A stretch of DNA of 64,000 nt from Desulfovibrio inopinatus DSM 10711 (GCF_000429305.1 NZ_AUBP01000024.1:84577-148576); one strand, 5' to 3'; shown: positions 15,994-23,133, counted from the stretch's first letter. Numbers and translations: made by a program. Notes: a model not told the origin generated them from the sequence alone.

Positions 15994-16380
15994 TTATGTC
16001 TTGAACCAACCGGGCCGTCTGTCCACGAAGTCGTCCCAGGTCGTGGAATGGCGTTTGACAAGCCTGTTCATAACCTCGACCCGTTCGTCTCGTGACAGGT
16101 GCTCCACACAGCAGACCAGGACATGGGTGCCGTCCTGTTCCTCCTGGTGTTCTTTCAGGCATTGTCTGAGATTTTCCGTTTCGCCTGCCTTCACGATGCG
16201 GAATGCTGGCTTGCCGGTCCTCTCGCTCAAGCCGGTCTGTTCCGCAAAGACATACAAGGCGGGAAGGTCAACGAAACCTTCGGTGTTGCCGACAGCGAAA
16301 TCACGCGGGAAGACCTCGAAGGTGACGGTCTCCTGTCCGTTGAATTGGAGTTCGCAGTATTGCGGGCTGGTTTCTCTCAT
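15994..16380 (-). CDS. degenerate GIY-YIG-like protein
   Basis: 128 residues, probably related to the GIY-YIG nuclease at 16876-17334 but without its active site. Shared blocks are LPALYVFAEQ against WPAIYIFASV, VKAGETENLRQCLKEH against VYIGQTDNLRRRMQQH, and THVLVCCVEHLSRDERVEV against THVLVHFVDGVHEDRRIAF. The YIG block has become VKAG and the catalytic Arg position is altered. GGGAGAG precedes ATG 16380. Its start is only 35 bases from the divergent gene at 16416. It may have become a binding protein or antagonist of the active paralogue (inference). Confidence 0.65.
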   Translation of the reverse strand: MRETSPQYCELQFNGQETVTFEVFPRDFAVGNTEGFVDLPALYVFAEQTGLSERTGKPAFRIVKAGETENLRQCLKEHQEEQDGTHVLVCCVEHLSRDERVEVMNRLVKRHSTTWDDFVDRRPGWFKT

Positions 16381-16415
16381 TTTTAGCTCTCCCTCTTTGT
16401 AAAAGGAAGGTTGTT

Positions 16416-16955
16416 ATGAAAATTTCTTGGATCAACGATGATCTTATTTTGCAGCCAATATCTTCCGACGAAGACAAAGCTCTTGCGCGCTTGTGTGCAA
16501 TCGTTGGCGTTGACTTTGTTACTCTCGCTGACGGCATTCGCTTCAGCCCCCAAAACGAAATCGAATGCGAGGGGCTTCAGGGACTTGCCTATTTCCTCAA
16601 GCCCGTCATGGTCAGGGGAGGCTCGGACGCTCCTTTCCCCTCTTTGATCGTTCCTCCTCAAGGGGCAGAGGCGTTTATTGCAGAACTGAAGACATACGTT
16701 CCGCAGTTCGAAGAACAAGACATGGATGAAGACTTCATGTCGCATCTGGACCAGGTTGATCCTGAAGACGTCGAGGGGCGCTCTTATTGGGAGACATGCC
16801 GGGCCGCGTTTCGGCGTGGCGATGTCGCAACCGTTGCCGCAGTTTACAATGATTGGGCCAGGCATCCCGTCAGGTTTACTTCCGAAGAGCGGACAGCCAT
16901 GCCGAAAGCGCATTGGCGGCGTATTGCTCGTTGCATACAGGGGCAAAGCGCTTGA
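16416..16955 (+). CDS. unknown phage protein
   Basis: Not recognised. 179 residues, acidic in the middle (EEQDMDEDFM), with a basic helical C-terminus (PKAHWRRIARCIQGQ). A good AAGGAAGG ribosome site lies upstream. It is encoded between and opposite to the two GIY-YIG-like genes, and its last 80 bases overlap the 3' end of the active-type one in convergent orientation. Confidence 0.6.
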   Translation: MKISWINDDLILQPISSDEDKALARLCAIVGVDFVTLADGIRFSPQNEIECEGLQGLAYFLKPVMVRGGSDAPFPSLIVPPQGAEAFIAELKTYVPQFEEQDMDEDFMSHLDQVDPEDVEGRSYWETCRAAFRRGDVATVAAVYNDWARHPVRFTSEERTAMPKAHWRRIARCIQGQSA

Positions 16956-17334
16956 TCAACTCTTGTTCGAAGGCAATGCGACGATCCTCATGAACGCCAT
17001 CGACAAAATGCACCAAAACATGGGTTGCTCCATGTTTTCGGGCGCAGGGCAACTTTGCGCCGTCGTGTTCTTGGCCGCTGTGTTGTTGCATTCGTCTTCT
17101 GAGGTTGTCGGTTTGTCCGATATACACGACGGAAACATCATATGTGTAATGTTTTTGTATTTCTTCAATGACGCCAAGTTGTTTCACGGATGCAAAAATG
17201 TAGATTGCTGGCCATTCATCTCTTTCATCAAGACTGGCGAGGTCGTCCAAGGGAAGAGTGATACATGGCAGCGTGTCCCCCTGGCTGCTGATCACCAAGT
17301 TGAGGTCTGTCTGATATTTTTCCAATATTTCCAC
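16876..17334 (-). CDS. GIY-YIG endonuclease-like protein
   Basis: 152 residues from GTG 17334 (AAGGAG immediately upstream, rather close). Residues about 42-125 are a GIY-YIG domain: AIYIF, VVYIGQTDNLRRRMQQH with the conserved Arg after the YIG block, and FEQELIKRFAPVCNEQ, where the Glu and final Asn of the active site are present. Such domains occur in stand-alone phage nucleases and homing endonucleases. There is no separate DNA-binding module apart from the N-terminal 40 residues. Possible role: attack on host or competitor DNA, or mobility of its own gene. Confidence 0.75.
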   Translation of the reverse strand: MEILEKYQTDLNLVISSQGDTLPCITLPLDDLASLDERDEWPAIYIFASVKQLGVIEEIQKHYTYDVSVVYIGQTDNLRRRMQQHSGQEHDGAKLPCARKHGATHVLVHFVDGVHEDRRIAFEQELIKRFAPVCNEQYAANALSAWLSALRK

Positions 17335-17405
17335 ATCTCCTTACGGCTTTATGGTTGTGATGGATCATTACTCTGTACGGAGATGCGGGATTTATTTCAA
17401 GGTAA

Positions 17406-17633
17406 TCAATTTTTTAACCGGTCTCCTATTGAAAGTGGAAGTGAAAGCTGCATGACAACCCGTTTTCCGGGATGCCGATTCAACACATAGGCCAAAGCCT
17501 GGGCATGGGCGCTCGCGTGGTCAAGGGACGAGGGCAAGGGCAGATTTCGAAATGTGACTGACGATCCGGTCAAGAGCCGGATGCGAAGGTAGGGGCCTTT
17601 TGAGCCGTGTCGGAGGTAGGCGCGGACGTCCAT
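17406..17633 (-). CDS. possible small basic phage protein
   Basis: 75 residues, MDVRAYLRHGSKGPYLRIR..., predicted beta-rich start and leucine-rich end. The ribosome site is poor and it is the last of the leftward genes in this early-right segment, diverging from the gene at 17697. It fills an otherwise empty 290-base gap, which is the main reason to keep it. Confidence 0.4.
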   Translation of the reverse strand: MDVRAYLRHGSKGPYLRIRLLTGSSVTFRNLPLPSSLDHASAHAQALAYVLNRHPGKRVVMQLSLPLSIGDRLKN

Positions 17634-17696
17634 GTTTTACGCATGCCTCGTTCGACGTCTTCATGCAATCAGAAAACCCCACAAGGAGTTTGGAGC

Positions 17697-18227
17697 ATGG
17701 ATATTTTCTTGCCGCGCGAGGAACTGCACGAATTCGAATTCATGTCCATCGCCGATGTCTGCGACCTGTTCAAACGGGGACTCAAGTCGTCCGGCGGACT
17801 CACCAACTATTGCGAGGATCATGATCTGCCGTACAGGGTGATGGTCGATAAACTCGACCGGAACAAGGTCCATTGCCGGCCGCATTATATCGATATCGTT
17901 TCCATCACCAGAACGGGCAGCACGGTCTTTCTGAAACATCTCGCCGCCCAACTTCCGGACAGCGAACATGCCCAACCCGAAATGACACAGGCCGACATGC
18001 ACCGGCAGCTGTGTCTTTTCATGCATGCGGTGGGGCAGTTGGCCGTGGCGGTGCAGGCCGGGACGGACTCGGGACGTCCCCTCGATGCGATATCCGCACG
18101 AACCTACTACGACGACGTTCACGCCATCCAGGTGCGGGCGGGTGAGATCATGCGGAAACTGCGGCCGCATTTTCAGTTGGAAGACCCGGACAAGGTTGCG
18201 GTTTTCACCAACGAGGTAGCGCCATGA
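17697..18227 (+). CDS. unknown phage early protein
   Basis: 176 residues beginning MDIFLPREELHEFEFMSIAD; the first 75 residues (IADVCDLFKRGLKSSGGLTN, LPYRVMVDKLDRN) look like a small recognition domain, and the rest is alpha-helical. AAGGAG lies 8 bases before ATG 17697. It is ATGA-coupled to the next gene. Position before the antirepressor suggests a lytic-phase regulatory role, but no family is recognised. Confidence 0.6.
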   Translation: MDIFLPREELHEFEFMSIADVCDLFKRGLKSSGGLTNYCEDHDLPYRVMVDKLDRNKVHCRPHYIDIVSITRTGSTVFLKHLAAQLPDSEHAQPEMTQADMHRQLCLFMHAVGQLAVAVQAGTDSGRPLDAISARTYYDDVHAIQVRAGEIMRKLRPHFQLEDPDKVAVFTNEVAP

Positions 18228-18340
18228 TCGAGACCGTTATTGAGAGCCTGTTGATTGGTTTGGTCCTGGCCTGTGTGGTGATCGGGATCGAAACGTGGTG
18301 GGTGAAACGGCGGGATAAGTCGGAGGGCAATCATGACTGA
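18224..18340 (+). CDS. 38-residue single-span membrane protein
   Basis: Starts at the ATGA overlap with the preceding gene and ends 8 bases inside the antirepressor gene, so it is embedded in a tightly coupled cluster. The product has one hydrophobic helix (LLIGLVLACVVIGIETWW) followed by a basic tail (VKRRDK), giving an N-out or tail-in topology by the positive-inside rule. No family recognised. Confidence 0.6.
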   Translation: MIETVIESLLIGLVLACVVIGIETWWVKRRDKSEGNHD

Positions 18341-19112
18341 CATCAGCATATTCGAGCATCCAGAGTTCAAGTCTGTCCGTGTCACGATGATCAAAGGGGA
18401 GCCGTGGTTTGTGGCCAAGGATATAGCAGAAGCCCTGGAGTACAAGTGGGCTGGATCGGCAACTCTGGCTCATGTTCCCGAACTGTGGAAGGGGGTCAAT
18501 TCGGTTCTGACCCCTGGGGGAAAACAAGACCTGGCAGTCCTTTCTGAACAGGGCGTGTATTTCTTTCTCGGAAGAAGCGACAAGCCCAAAGCCCTTTCCT
18601 ACCAAATGTGGTTGGCTGGCGAGGTTGTCCCGTCGATACGAAAACATGGTGCCTACCTGACCCCGGCCAGGATCGAAGAGGTTTTGACCGATCCCGACAC
18701 GATCATTCGACTTGCCACGAATTTGAAAGCCGAACGCGAACAACGCCTCGCTCTGGAAGCCCAGGCTCAAGCCCTGGAAGCCGAGCGCGACCGCCTTCGC
18801 CCCAAGGCTGAAGCAGCCGACGCGTTGCTTAACGCGGGCAATGCTCTGCCCTTCAGCTCAATCGCCAAATCCCTGCACAAGCGTTTCGGTATCGGTCGCA
18901 ATCGCCTGTTTCGCATTCTGCGCGAGAAAGGCGTTCTCATGACCAACAATGAGCCCAAACAAGTTTATCTGGAACGGCATCTTTTCCGGGTTATCGAACG
19001 TCGCTTTGAGGTTAAAGGCGAGATGAAGGTCGGTACCCAGACGCTTGTCACGCAAAAGGGTGCACAGTTTATTGTGGGCATTTTGTCAAACCTTGAAACA
19101 CAGACAATTTGA
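18333..19112 (+). CDS. antirepressor with BRO-N and KilA-C/ANT domains
   Basis: Phage antirepressor, expected to inactivate the repressor or act on transcription. Residues 1-110 are a BRO-N domain (FVAKDIAEALEY, GVYFFLGRSDKPKALSYQMW, EVVPSIRKHGAY); a coiled coil rich in Glu/Ala/Gln follows (about 128-160); residues about 160-259 are the ANT/KilA-C DNA-binding domain (SIAKSLHKRFGIGRNRLF, LREKGVL). 259 residues is the usual length. It is the last gene before the replication genes. Its stop codon overlaps the first AACGGTT iteron. Confidence 0.93.
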   Translation: MTDISIFEHPEFKSVRVTMIKGEPWFVAKDIAEALEYKWAGSATLAHVPELWKGVNSVLTPGGKQDLAVLSEQGVYFFLGRSDKPKALSYQMWLAGEVVPSIRKHGAYLTPARIEEVLTDPDTIIRLATNLKAEREQRLALEAQAQALEAERDRLRPKAEAADALLNAGNALPFSSIAKSLHKRFGIGRNRLFRILREKGVLMTNNEPKQVYLERHLFRVIERRFEVKGEMKVGTQTLVTQKGAQFIVGILSNLETQTI

Positions 19113-19142
19113 ACGGTTCATGAAACGGTTTGCGAAACGGTT
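19112..19142 (+). repeat. three AACGGTT iterons upstream of the replication initiator gene
   Basis: AACGGTT occurs at 19112, 19124 and 19136, exactly 12 bases apart, between the antirepressor stop and the initiator start. Same sequence and period as the internal array at 19624-19690. Likely initiator binding sites, perhaps for autoregulation. Confidence 0.8.
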
Positions 19143-19203
19143 CCACCAACCCCCAAGACATGGTTCCGCTCAACGCTGAACCTGCCTCACAAGGGTGTCT
19201 ATT

Positions 19204-20298
19204 ATGCGTGATTACGGCGTTGTTTATAGTAAGTTCTGGCTGAGAGAAGATGTCATGGAACTGTCCGACAAGGCACGGTTGTTGTTTTTGTATCTTCTCA
19301 CCGGTCCCCATACAACCCCGTCCGGCTGTTTCCGGTTGCCGCAAGGCTATGCCGCCGCCGATCTCGGGTGGGGCATGAGAACCGTTTCGAAACGGTTCGA
19401 GGAACTGTCGTCCAAAGGATTTGTCCTGTGTTGCCCGAACACGGACTGGATTCTCATTCCGAACTTCCTCAAACACAACCCCATCCCCAATCCCAATTGC
19501 GGGAAATCCATCGCCAGGCAATTGGAACTTCTGCCGCGTACTTTTGGTTACGTAAACGAGTTAATTGAATCCCTTAGGCCGTTTCGTGAACACTTCCCGG
19601 AAGGGTATGTCGAGGGTTACGTGAACGGTTCCGCAAACGGTTCCGTGAACGGTTCACGTAACGGTTCCACAAACGGTTTAGGGAACGGTTTGGCTAATCA
19701 TAGAACAAAGAACAAAGAACAAGAAGAAGAGAAAAATATATATCGCGCACGCACGCGCGAGGCTGACCCACCCGATTCCCAGGCCGAAAACCCCACATCG
19801 CCAGAAGCACCAGCCGAGGGCGAACCACCCGGAATCGAGGGCTACAGCCTGGAATTCTTGGAGTTTTGGGAGGCGTACCCGAACAAGTCCAGCCAGGACG
19901 ACGCCTGGATTGCCTGGTTGGAACTCAAGAAAAAACGGCAGCATCCGGGGATTTGTGCCCTTCACACCGCTCTTTTGGCTCAAGGCAAGTCGGCCCGTTG
20001 GCAGCAAAATGGCGGGCAATTCATTCCCGATCCGGCAAACTGGCTCAGGAAGCGGCGTTGGAAGGACCAGCTTCCGGCAGCGGTGGAGGACGATCACGTC
20101 ACGCACGATGTCACGGCCATGTCACGCGGACATTCGCGTGACGGTCCCGTGCCGAAAACCTACGCGCAGTGTCAGGACGCGGAACAACGAGACCAAGCGC
20201 TCATCGCGCTGGAATACATGCGAGGTCAAAATCATGCCAAGCAAAAGTGCGATCATAGGGGAACTGGCGAAATTCTCCCTGGTTTACCAACGGCGTAG
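19204..20298 (+). CDS. phage replication initiator with internal origin
   Basis: Probable counterpart of lambda O. The 364-residue protein has an N-terminal winged-helix-type region (residues about 8-95: SDKARLLFLYLLTG, GMRTVSKRFEELSSKGFVL), then a low-complexity (x-N-G-S/L) linker at about 139-163 encoded by the iterons, a charged stretch, and a C-terminal domain (about 215-300) with LEFLEFWEAYPNKSSQDDAW and a WLRKRRWKDQ end, as found in DnaD/replisome-organiser proteins. ATG 19204 follows AAGGG with 8-base spacing. The linker exists because the DNA sites must sit there, which is just how lambda ori lies within O. Its 3' end overlaps the loader candidate by 65 bases. Confidence 0.85.
   Translation: MRDYGVVYSKFWLREDVMELSDKARLLFLYLLTGPHTTPSGCFRLPQGYAAADLGWGMRTVSKRFEELSSKGFVLCCPNTDWILIPNFLKHNPIPNPNCGKSIARQLELLPRTFGYVNELIESLRPFREHFPEGYVEGYVNGSANGSVNGSRNGSTNGLGNGLANHRTKNKEQEEEKNIYRARTREADPPDSQAENPTSPEAPAEGEPPGIEGYSLEFLEFWEAYPNKSSQDDAWIAWLELKKKRQHPGICALHTALLAQGKSARWQQNGGQFIPDPANWLRKRRWKDQLPAAVEDDHVTHDVTAMSRGHSRDGPVPKTYAQCQDAEQRDQALIALEYMRGQNHAKQKCDHRGTGEILPGLPTA
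19380..19397. repeat. inverted pair of iteron sequences
   Basis: AACCGTT (19380-19386) and AACGGTT (19391-19397) form a palindromic pair inside the initiator gene, matching the iteron sequence. It may be an extra initiator dimer site. Confidence 0.6.
19624..19740 (+). other. probable phage replication origin: six 12-bp iterons and an A/T-rich stretch
   Basis: AACGGTT lies at 19624, 19636, 19648, 19660, 19672 and 19684, perfectly 12 bases apart, so the sites fall near one face of the helix and encode the repeated NGS/NGL peptide. Directly after them, 19691-19740 is a purine-rich, AT-rich run (repeats of AACAAAG, then GAAGAAGAG and AAAAATATAT) that would serve as the unwinding element. This is the lambda O-gene layout. 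Confidence 0.82.
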
Positions 20299-20620
20299 CA
20301 GTGAAGCTCTCCAAGCCCTTGTGGAACTGTGGGTTGAAGATCTGGCTGAACTCAACGACGATGCCTTGATACGAGCCTGCGCTCTGGCCAGGAAGAGATG
20401 CAAGTTCTGGCCGACTCCAGCTGAGTTGCTTGAGTTTCATGAGCACGCACAGCCGAAATACGAGACCACCCATGTGCCACTTCCAGAATCACCGGAGAAG
20501 ATCGAAGCCATGGCAAAGCGTAATGCGGCCAGGGCAAGAGATATCCGGCGGGCGTTGCATGGCGGTGAACGCCCGGATTGGATTGCCGCGTTGGATCGGG
20601 AACGAGGGCGGATGCAATGA
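20234..20620 (+). CDS. helicase loader candidate (G39P/lambda P role)
   Basis: 128 residues, mostly helical: KFSLVYQRRSSEALQALVELW, LAELNDDALIRACALARK, FWPTPAELLEFHEHA, then a Lys/Arg/Ala-rich tail. The alternation of helices ending in a WPTPAEL-type signature recalls loader/inhibitor proteins such as SPP1 G39P, in which the same region reads P-T-x-A-E-I. ATG 20234 has GAGGT upstream and lies inside the 3' end of the initiator gene. The position after an O-like initiator with an origin supports a helicase-loading role; direct homology is not certain. Confidence 0.6.
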   Translation: MPSKSAIIGELAKFSLVYQRRSSEALQALVELWVEDLAELNDDALIRACALARKRCKFWPTPAELLEFHEHAQPKYETTHVPLPESPEKIEAMAKRNAARARDIRRALHGGERPDWIAALDRERGRMQ

Positions 20621-21003
20621 AACCCTGTGACATCAATCCCGCATTGCCCTGTATCGGCCGTTGGGGCTGGTGTCTGGGGCGATGGGACTGGGGTCAGTAT
20701 GCGGAGACTGATCCGCCGCCGTTGCGGAGTGGGTATGCACATTGCCCTTGGGGGATCAGTGTGCAGGCGTGGGAGGAAGCGCATGACCGAAATCTGGACC
20801 GCCGAACAGGCCCGCGAATACTTCCGAACCGGCAGGGAGCCACGTGTTTCCAAAAAGGAAATAACTCGCAAAACAAACCTGCGGCCGCACCGCACGGTCA
20901 ACGGTCCGCGCGAAAAAAGAATGAACGGCACCGAGGCTCGTTTCGTCTGCGACTACCTGGAACCTCGCAAGCGGGATGGCCTGATACGGAGCTACGGGTT
21001 TGA
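20617..21003 (+). CDS. Trp-rich unknown protein, translationally coupled
   Basis: Starts with an ATGA overlap to the preceding gene. The first 58 residues (CIGRWGWCLGRWDWGQYAET, CPWGISVQAWEE) are unusually rich in Trp and are encoded only by this frame. The remaining 70 residues overlap the nuclease gene at 20783 in another frame and look unconstrained, so the real product may be shorter or frameshifted. No family recognised. Confidence 0.45.
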   Translation: MKPCDINPALPCIGRWGWCLGRWDWGQYAETDPPPLRSGYAHCPWGISVQAWEEAHDRNLDRRTGPRILPNRQGATCFQKGNNSQNKPAAAPHGQRSARKKNERHRGSFRLRLPGTSQAGWPDTELRV

Positions 21004-21226
21004 AGCCTGCAAGATCAGGCTGGCCGACTGCGGATGCTGGTACACCCCGGATTTTGTCGCGACGGACAGGGAAGGCGCGACGTGGATCATCGAAGTCAAA
21101 GGCGCGTATGAGCGGGAGGATGCCAGGATAAAGCGGCTGGTGGCGGCAAGGTTGGTACGGGCGTGGGGCTGGAAGTTCCTCTTTGCCCAGTGGAAGAAAC
21201 AGCAATGGGAATATACGGAGCTTTGA
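20783..21226 (+). CDS. PD-(D/E)XK nuclease-like protein, DUF1064 type
   Basis: 147 residues with MNGTEARFVCDYLEPRK (core helix with Glu), CWYTPDFVA and WIIEVKGAYE: the Asp in TPDF and the Glu-x-Lys of IEVKG form the PD-(D/E)XK active site. DUF1064 proteins occur in phages next to replication genes, possibly as junction resolvases or flap nucleases. ATG 20783 has GGGAGG 7 bases upstream. The alternative role, a restriction-like nuclease, cannot be excluded. Confidence 0.75.
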   Translation: MTEIWTAEQAREYFRTGREPRVSKKEITRKTNLRPHRTVNGPREKRMNGTEARFVCDYLEPRKRDGLIRSYGFEACKIRLADCGCWYTPDFVATDREGATWIIEVKGAYEREDARIKRLVAARLVRAWGWKFLFAQWKKQQWEYTEL

Positions 21227-21228
21227 GC

Positions 21229-21552
21229 ATGGATTGCCCGAAATGCGGAGCCAAGATGTTGCGTTTGAGTACGACCGGGAACATCCGGTTTAGACTATGT
21301 GGACCCTGCGACCATGTCATTGCCACCGTCGAATCTCCAGGGCGGGACTGTCCGTTGTGCGGAGCCGCATCGTTCGCAACAAAGACCGATGGAGCAAGTC
21401 GAAAGCGTCGATGCTCCGCCTGTGGCCATGCCTACAGTACGGTGGAGATGATTCAGAGCGTGTATACTGAAGCATCATTGCAAGGTGTTGGCAGGCCTTG
21501 GAGAACAGGTGCAAGCTTTAGTCCTGCAATTGACGCCAGTCGACATCCATAG
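21229..21552 (+). CDS. double zinc-ribbon protein
   Basis: 107 residues with two zinc ribbons in a row: MDCPKCGAKM...FRLCGPCDHV and DCPLCGAASF...RRCSACGHAYSTVE. The second resembles the N-terminal ribbon of NrdR. The start at 21229 follows GGAG. Phage zinc-ribbon proteins at the end of the early operon are often late-gene activators (Ogr/Delta type, although these have a different spacing), so activation of the late genes at 22.2 kb is a possible role. Its 3' end overlaps the antitoxin gene. Confidence 0.65.
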   Translation: MDCPKCGAKMLRLSTTGNIRFRLCGPCDHVIATVESPGRDCPLCGAASFATKTDGASRKRRCSACGHAYSTVEMIQSVYTEASLQGVGRPWRTGASFSPAIDASRHP

Positions 21553-21859
21553 CTGCGCTAATTTTTTTGAGCGTTTTAGGGCGTAAATTGGCATCCTTCG
21601 ATTCCATTTGCGCATACGCTGACTGTGTTATCTCCATCCGCTCGGCAACGTCGGCTTGAGTTAATCCTAAGTATTCACGCCATGCTCGTACCAGAGAGCA
21701 ATCACGTTCCTCTTCGATAACAATGACTCCATGTGGGATGGTGACGTTCTCGTCTTGGTCTGCCCCAAACCGTTCGACAAATATTTCCCACGGAATAACG
21801 GCGAACTGCGGTTCTCCATTCGGTCCCCGCAAAACTTGGTGTTCAATATGTTCGTTCAT
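21518..21859 (-). CDS. HigA-type antitoxin, XRE HTH
   Basis: 113 residues; the C-terminal 55 form an XRE helix-turn-helix (LGLTQADVAERMEITQSAYAQME) that should bind the operon promoter, while the N-terminal part (FAVIPWEIFVERFG) recalls antitoxins that neutralise RelE/HigB toxins. ATG 21859 lies within the end of the toxin gene (17-base overlap), giving the toxin-first order of higBA systems. The pair runs against the surrounding operons, as is usual for stabilising modules inserted in prophages. Confidence 0.88.
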   Translation of the reverse strand: MNEHIEHQVLRGPNGEPQFAVIPWEIFVERFGADQDENVTIPHGVIVIEEERDCSLVRAWREYLGLTQADVAERMEITQSAYAQMESKDANLRPKTLKKISAAMDVDWRQLQD

Positions 21860-22100
21860 CACGTTTTTTGACCTCCTCAATGAAAATGATTCGAATTTCG
21901 TTATCCTCGCAGATCGTAAAGAGTACGCGGTAGCGTCCAACACGCAAGCGATAGTCATTTCTTCCGACGAGCGACTTGACGTTGTGGCAATCCGGCCAAT
22001 TTGCCAGTGTCCCGATAGCGGCAAGTATTGCTTTACGTTGTGTCGCATCAATCCGGCGAAATTGGCGACGTGCTTTCGTGGTCCATTCGATCTCATTCAT
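21843..22100 (-). CDS. RelE/HigB-type toxin
   Basis: 85-residue ribosome-dependent mRNA interferase candidate. It has WTTKARRQFRRIDATQRKAI, LVGRNDYRLRVGRYRVLF and IFIEEVKKRDERTY, matching the RelE fold with the basic C-terminal catalytic residues (Lys, Arg, Arg, Tyr). Encoded immediately upstream of its antitoxin. It may keep the prophage in the population or act in abortive infection. Confidence 0.88.
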   Translation of the reverse strand: MNEIEWTTKARRQFRRIDATQRKAILAAIGTLANWPDCHNVKSLVGRNDYRLRVGRYRVLFTICEDNEIRIIFIEEVKKRDERTY

Positions 22101-22164
22101 AAGTTTTTAATAAGTTTTCAATCTGTTTCTGTCAATAAATAGGACGTATTTTTGTTTTTTTGCC

Positions 22165-22178
22165 AGATAGGCCTATCT
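22165..22178. promoter_or_regulatory. 14-bp perfect palindrome between the toxin and late genes
   Basis: AGATAGGCCTATCT lies 65 bases upstream of the toxin start and 57 bases before the endolysin start. It could be the HigA operator or a binding site for a late-gene activator; the sequence alone does not decide. Confidence 0.5.
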
Positions 22179-22234
22179 AGGTTGATTCTCTTTTAAAAAC
22201 TCGTTCATGCTCGTCTCAAACTTAGGAGGCGAGC

Positions 22235-22789
22235 ATGAGTCTCAAAACCATCCTGCCTTTCACCCTCAGGGCTGAAGGTGGTGATCGTGTTTCCGATCAT
22301 CCGTCTGATCCCGGCGGCATTACCAAGTTCGGCATTTCCGACGCCCGCGACGGTCGTAAGGACCGTATGGCGGATCTCAATGGTGACGGCATCGGCGATA
22401 AGCCGGTTGTCGATCTGACTATCGAGGACGCCGAGACCATTTACCGCCGCGAGTATTACGACTCACGAGGCTGCGGTGATCTTCCCGAAATCCTCGGCGA
22501 TGCCCTGTTCGATCATTCCGTTACATCCGGTTCTGCGGCCAAATTGTTTCAGGCCGTGCTCAACGTCCATGGTGCTGATCTTGTTCTCGACGGCGACGTC
22601 GGTCCCAAGACCAAGGCCGCCTGTCATGCTGTTGCCGACCGCATTGGTCCTGAAGTCCTTGCTCGCGATATGGCTTTGGCCAGAGCCGGCTTTTACGTCG
22701 GATTGTGGGCGAGACGTCCGAAGGATGAGGCGTTTATCAAGGGCTGGCTCAACCGGGTTCGCAATCTGATGCTGTATTTGGGGTTGTAG
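22235..22789 (+). CDS. endolysin, GH108 glycosidase
   Basis: Cleaves peptidoglycan for host lysis. The 184 residues start with FTLRAEGGDRVSDHPSDPGGITKFG, in which Glu14 of the EGG motif is the catalytic acid of glycoside hydrolase 108 muramidases, followed by the family's DPGG-x-T-x-x-GI signature, and end with the GH108-associated peptidoglycan-binding domain (ARAGFYVGLW...FIKGWLNRV). There is no signal peptide, so it depends on a holin. A strong AGGAGG ribosome site starts the late operon. Confidence 0.93.
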   Translation: MSLKTILPFTLRAEGGDRVSDHPSDPGGITKFGISDARDGRKDRMADLNGDGIGDKPVVDLTIEDAETIYRREYYDSRGCGDLPEILGDALFDHSVTSGSAAKLFQAVLNVHGADLVLDGDVGPKTKAACHAVADRIGPEVLARDMALARAGFYVGLWARRPKDEAFIKGWLNRVRNLMLYLGL

Positions 22790-22791
22790 CC

Positions 22792-22908
22792 ATGAGTTGT
22801 GTGCCGAATTTCACGTGTCGTGGTTGTTCCAATCTCATCATTGATCCCAAAGGCCGTTACGTCTGTGTGATGAAACGGAAACAACGGCCATGCAGAGGGA
22901 AAGTGTGA
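22792..22908 (+). CDS. 38-residue Cys-rich peptide
   Basis: Short gene located 2 bases after the endolysin, ending TGATG at the next start. The product MSCVPNFTCRGCSNLI...PCRGKV has five cysteines, including CRGC, and a basic end. Close coupling on both sides argues it is translated. Function unknown. Confidence 0.5.
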   Translation: MSCVPNFTCRGCSNLIIDPKGRYVCVMKRKQRPCRGKV

Positions 22909-23132
22909 TGGAATGGATCAACCGTAACCTCTATTCCTTGGTCGCCGTGGCTGTATGTCTGACGGTCTGTGCCGCGTTTCTGACCATGATCGGCGCGACG
23001 CTCATGGGATCGAGCCTGCCGGACAAGGCGAGTGAAACGGTCAACTATCTTATCGTTTCGTTGTTTTCATTTGCTTTCGGCTCGTCGGTTGGGAGTCGGC
23101 GCAAGGACGACCGACAGCAGGGGAGCCGATAG
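22908..23132 (+). CDS. holin candidate
   Basis: 74 residues with two hydrophobic helices (SLVAVAVCLTVCAAFLTMIG and VNYLIVSLFSFAFGSSVG) and a highly charged tail (SRRKDDRQQGSR), the profile of a two-span class II holin. It is located between the endolysin and terminase genes. Start at 22908 overlaps the previous stop. Confidence 0.7.
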   Translation: MEWINRNLYSLVAVAVCLTVCAAFLTMIGATLMGSSLPDKASETVNYLIVSLFSFAFGSSVGSRRKDDRQQGSR

Positions 23133-23133
23133 C

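Noticed and set aside
16383..16946. 187-codon minus-strand frame opposite 16416-16955
   Set aside because: The plus-strand gene has a better ribosome site and more protein-like composition; this frame has none.
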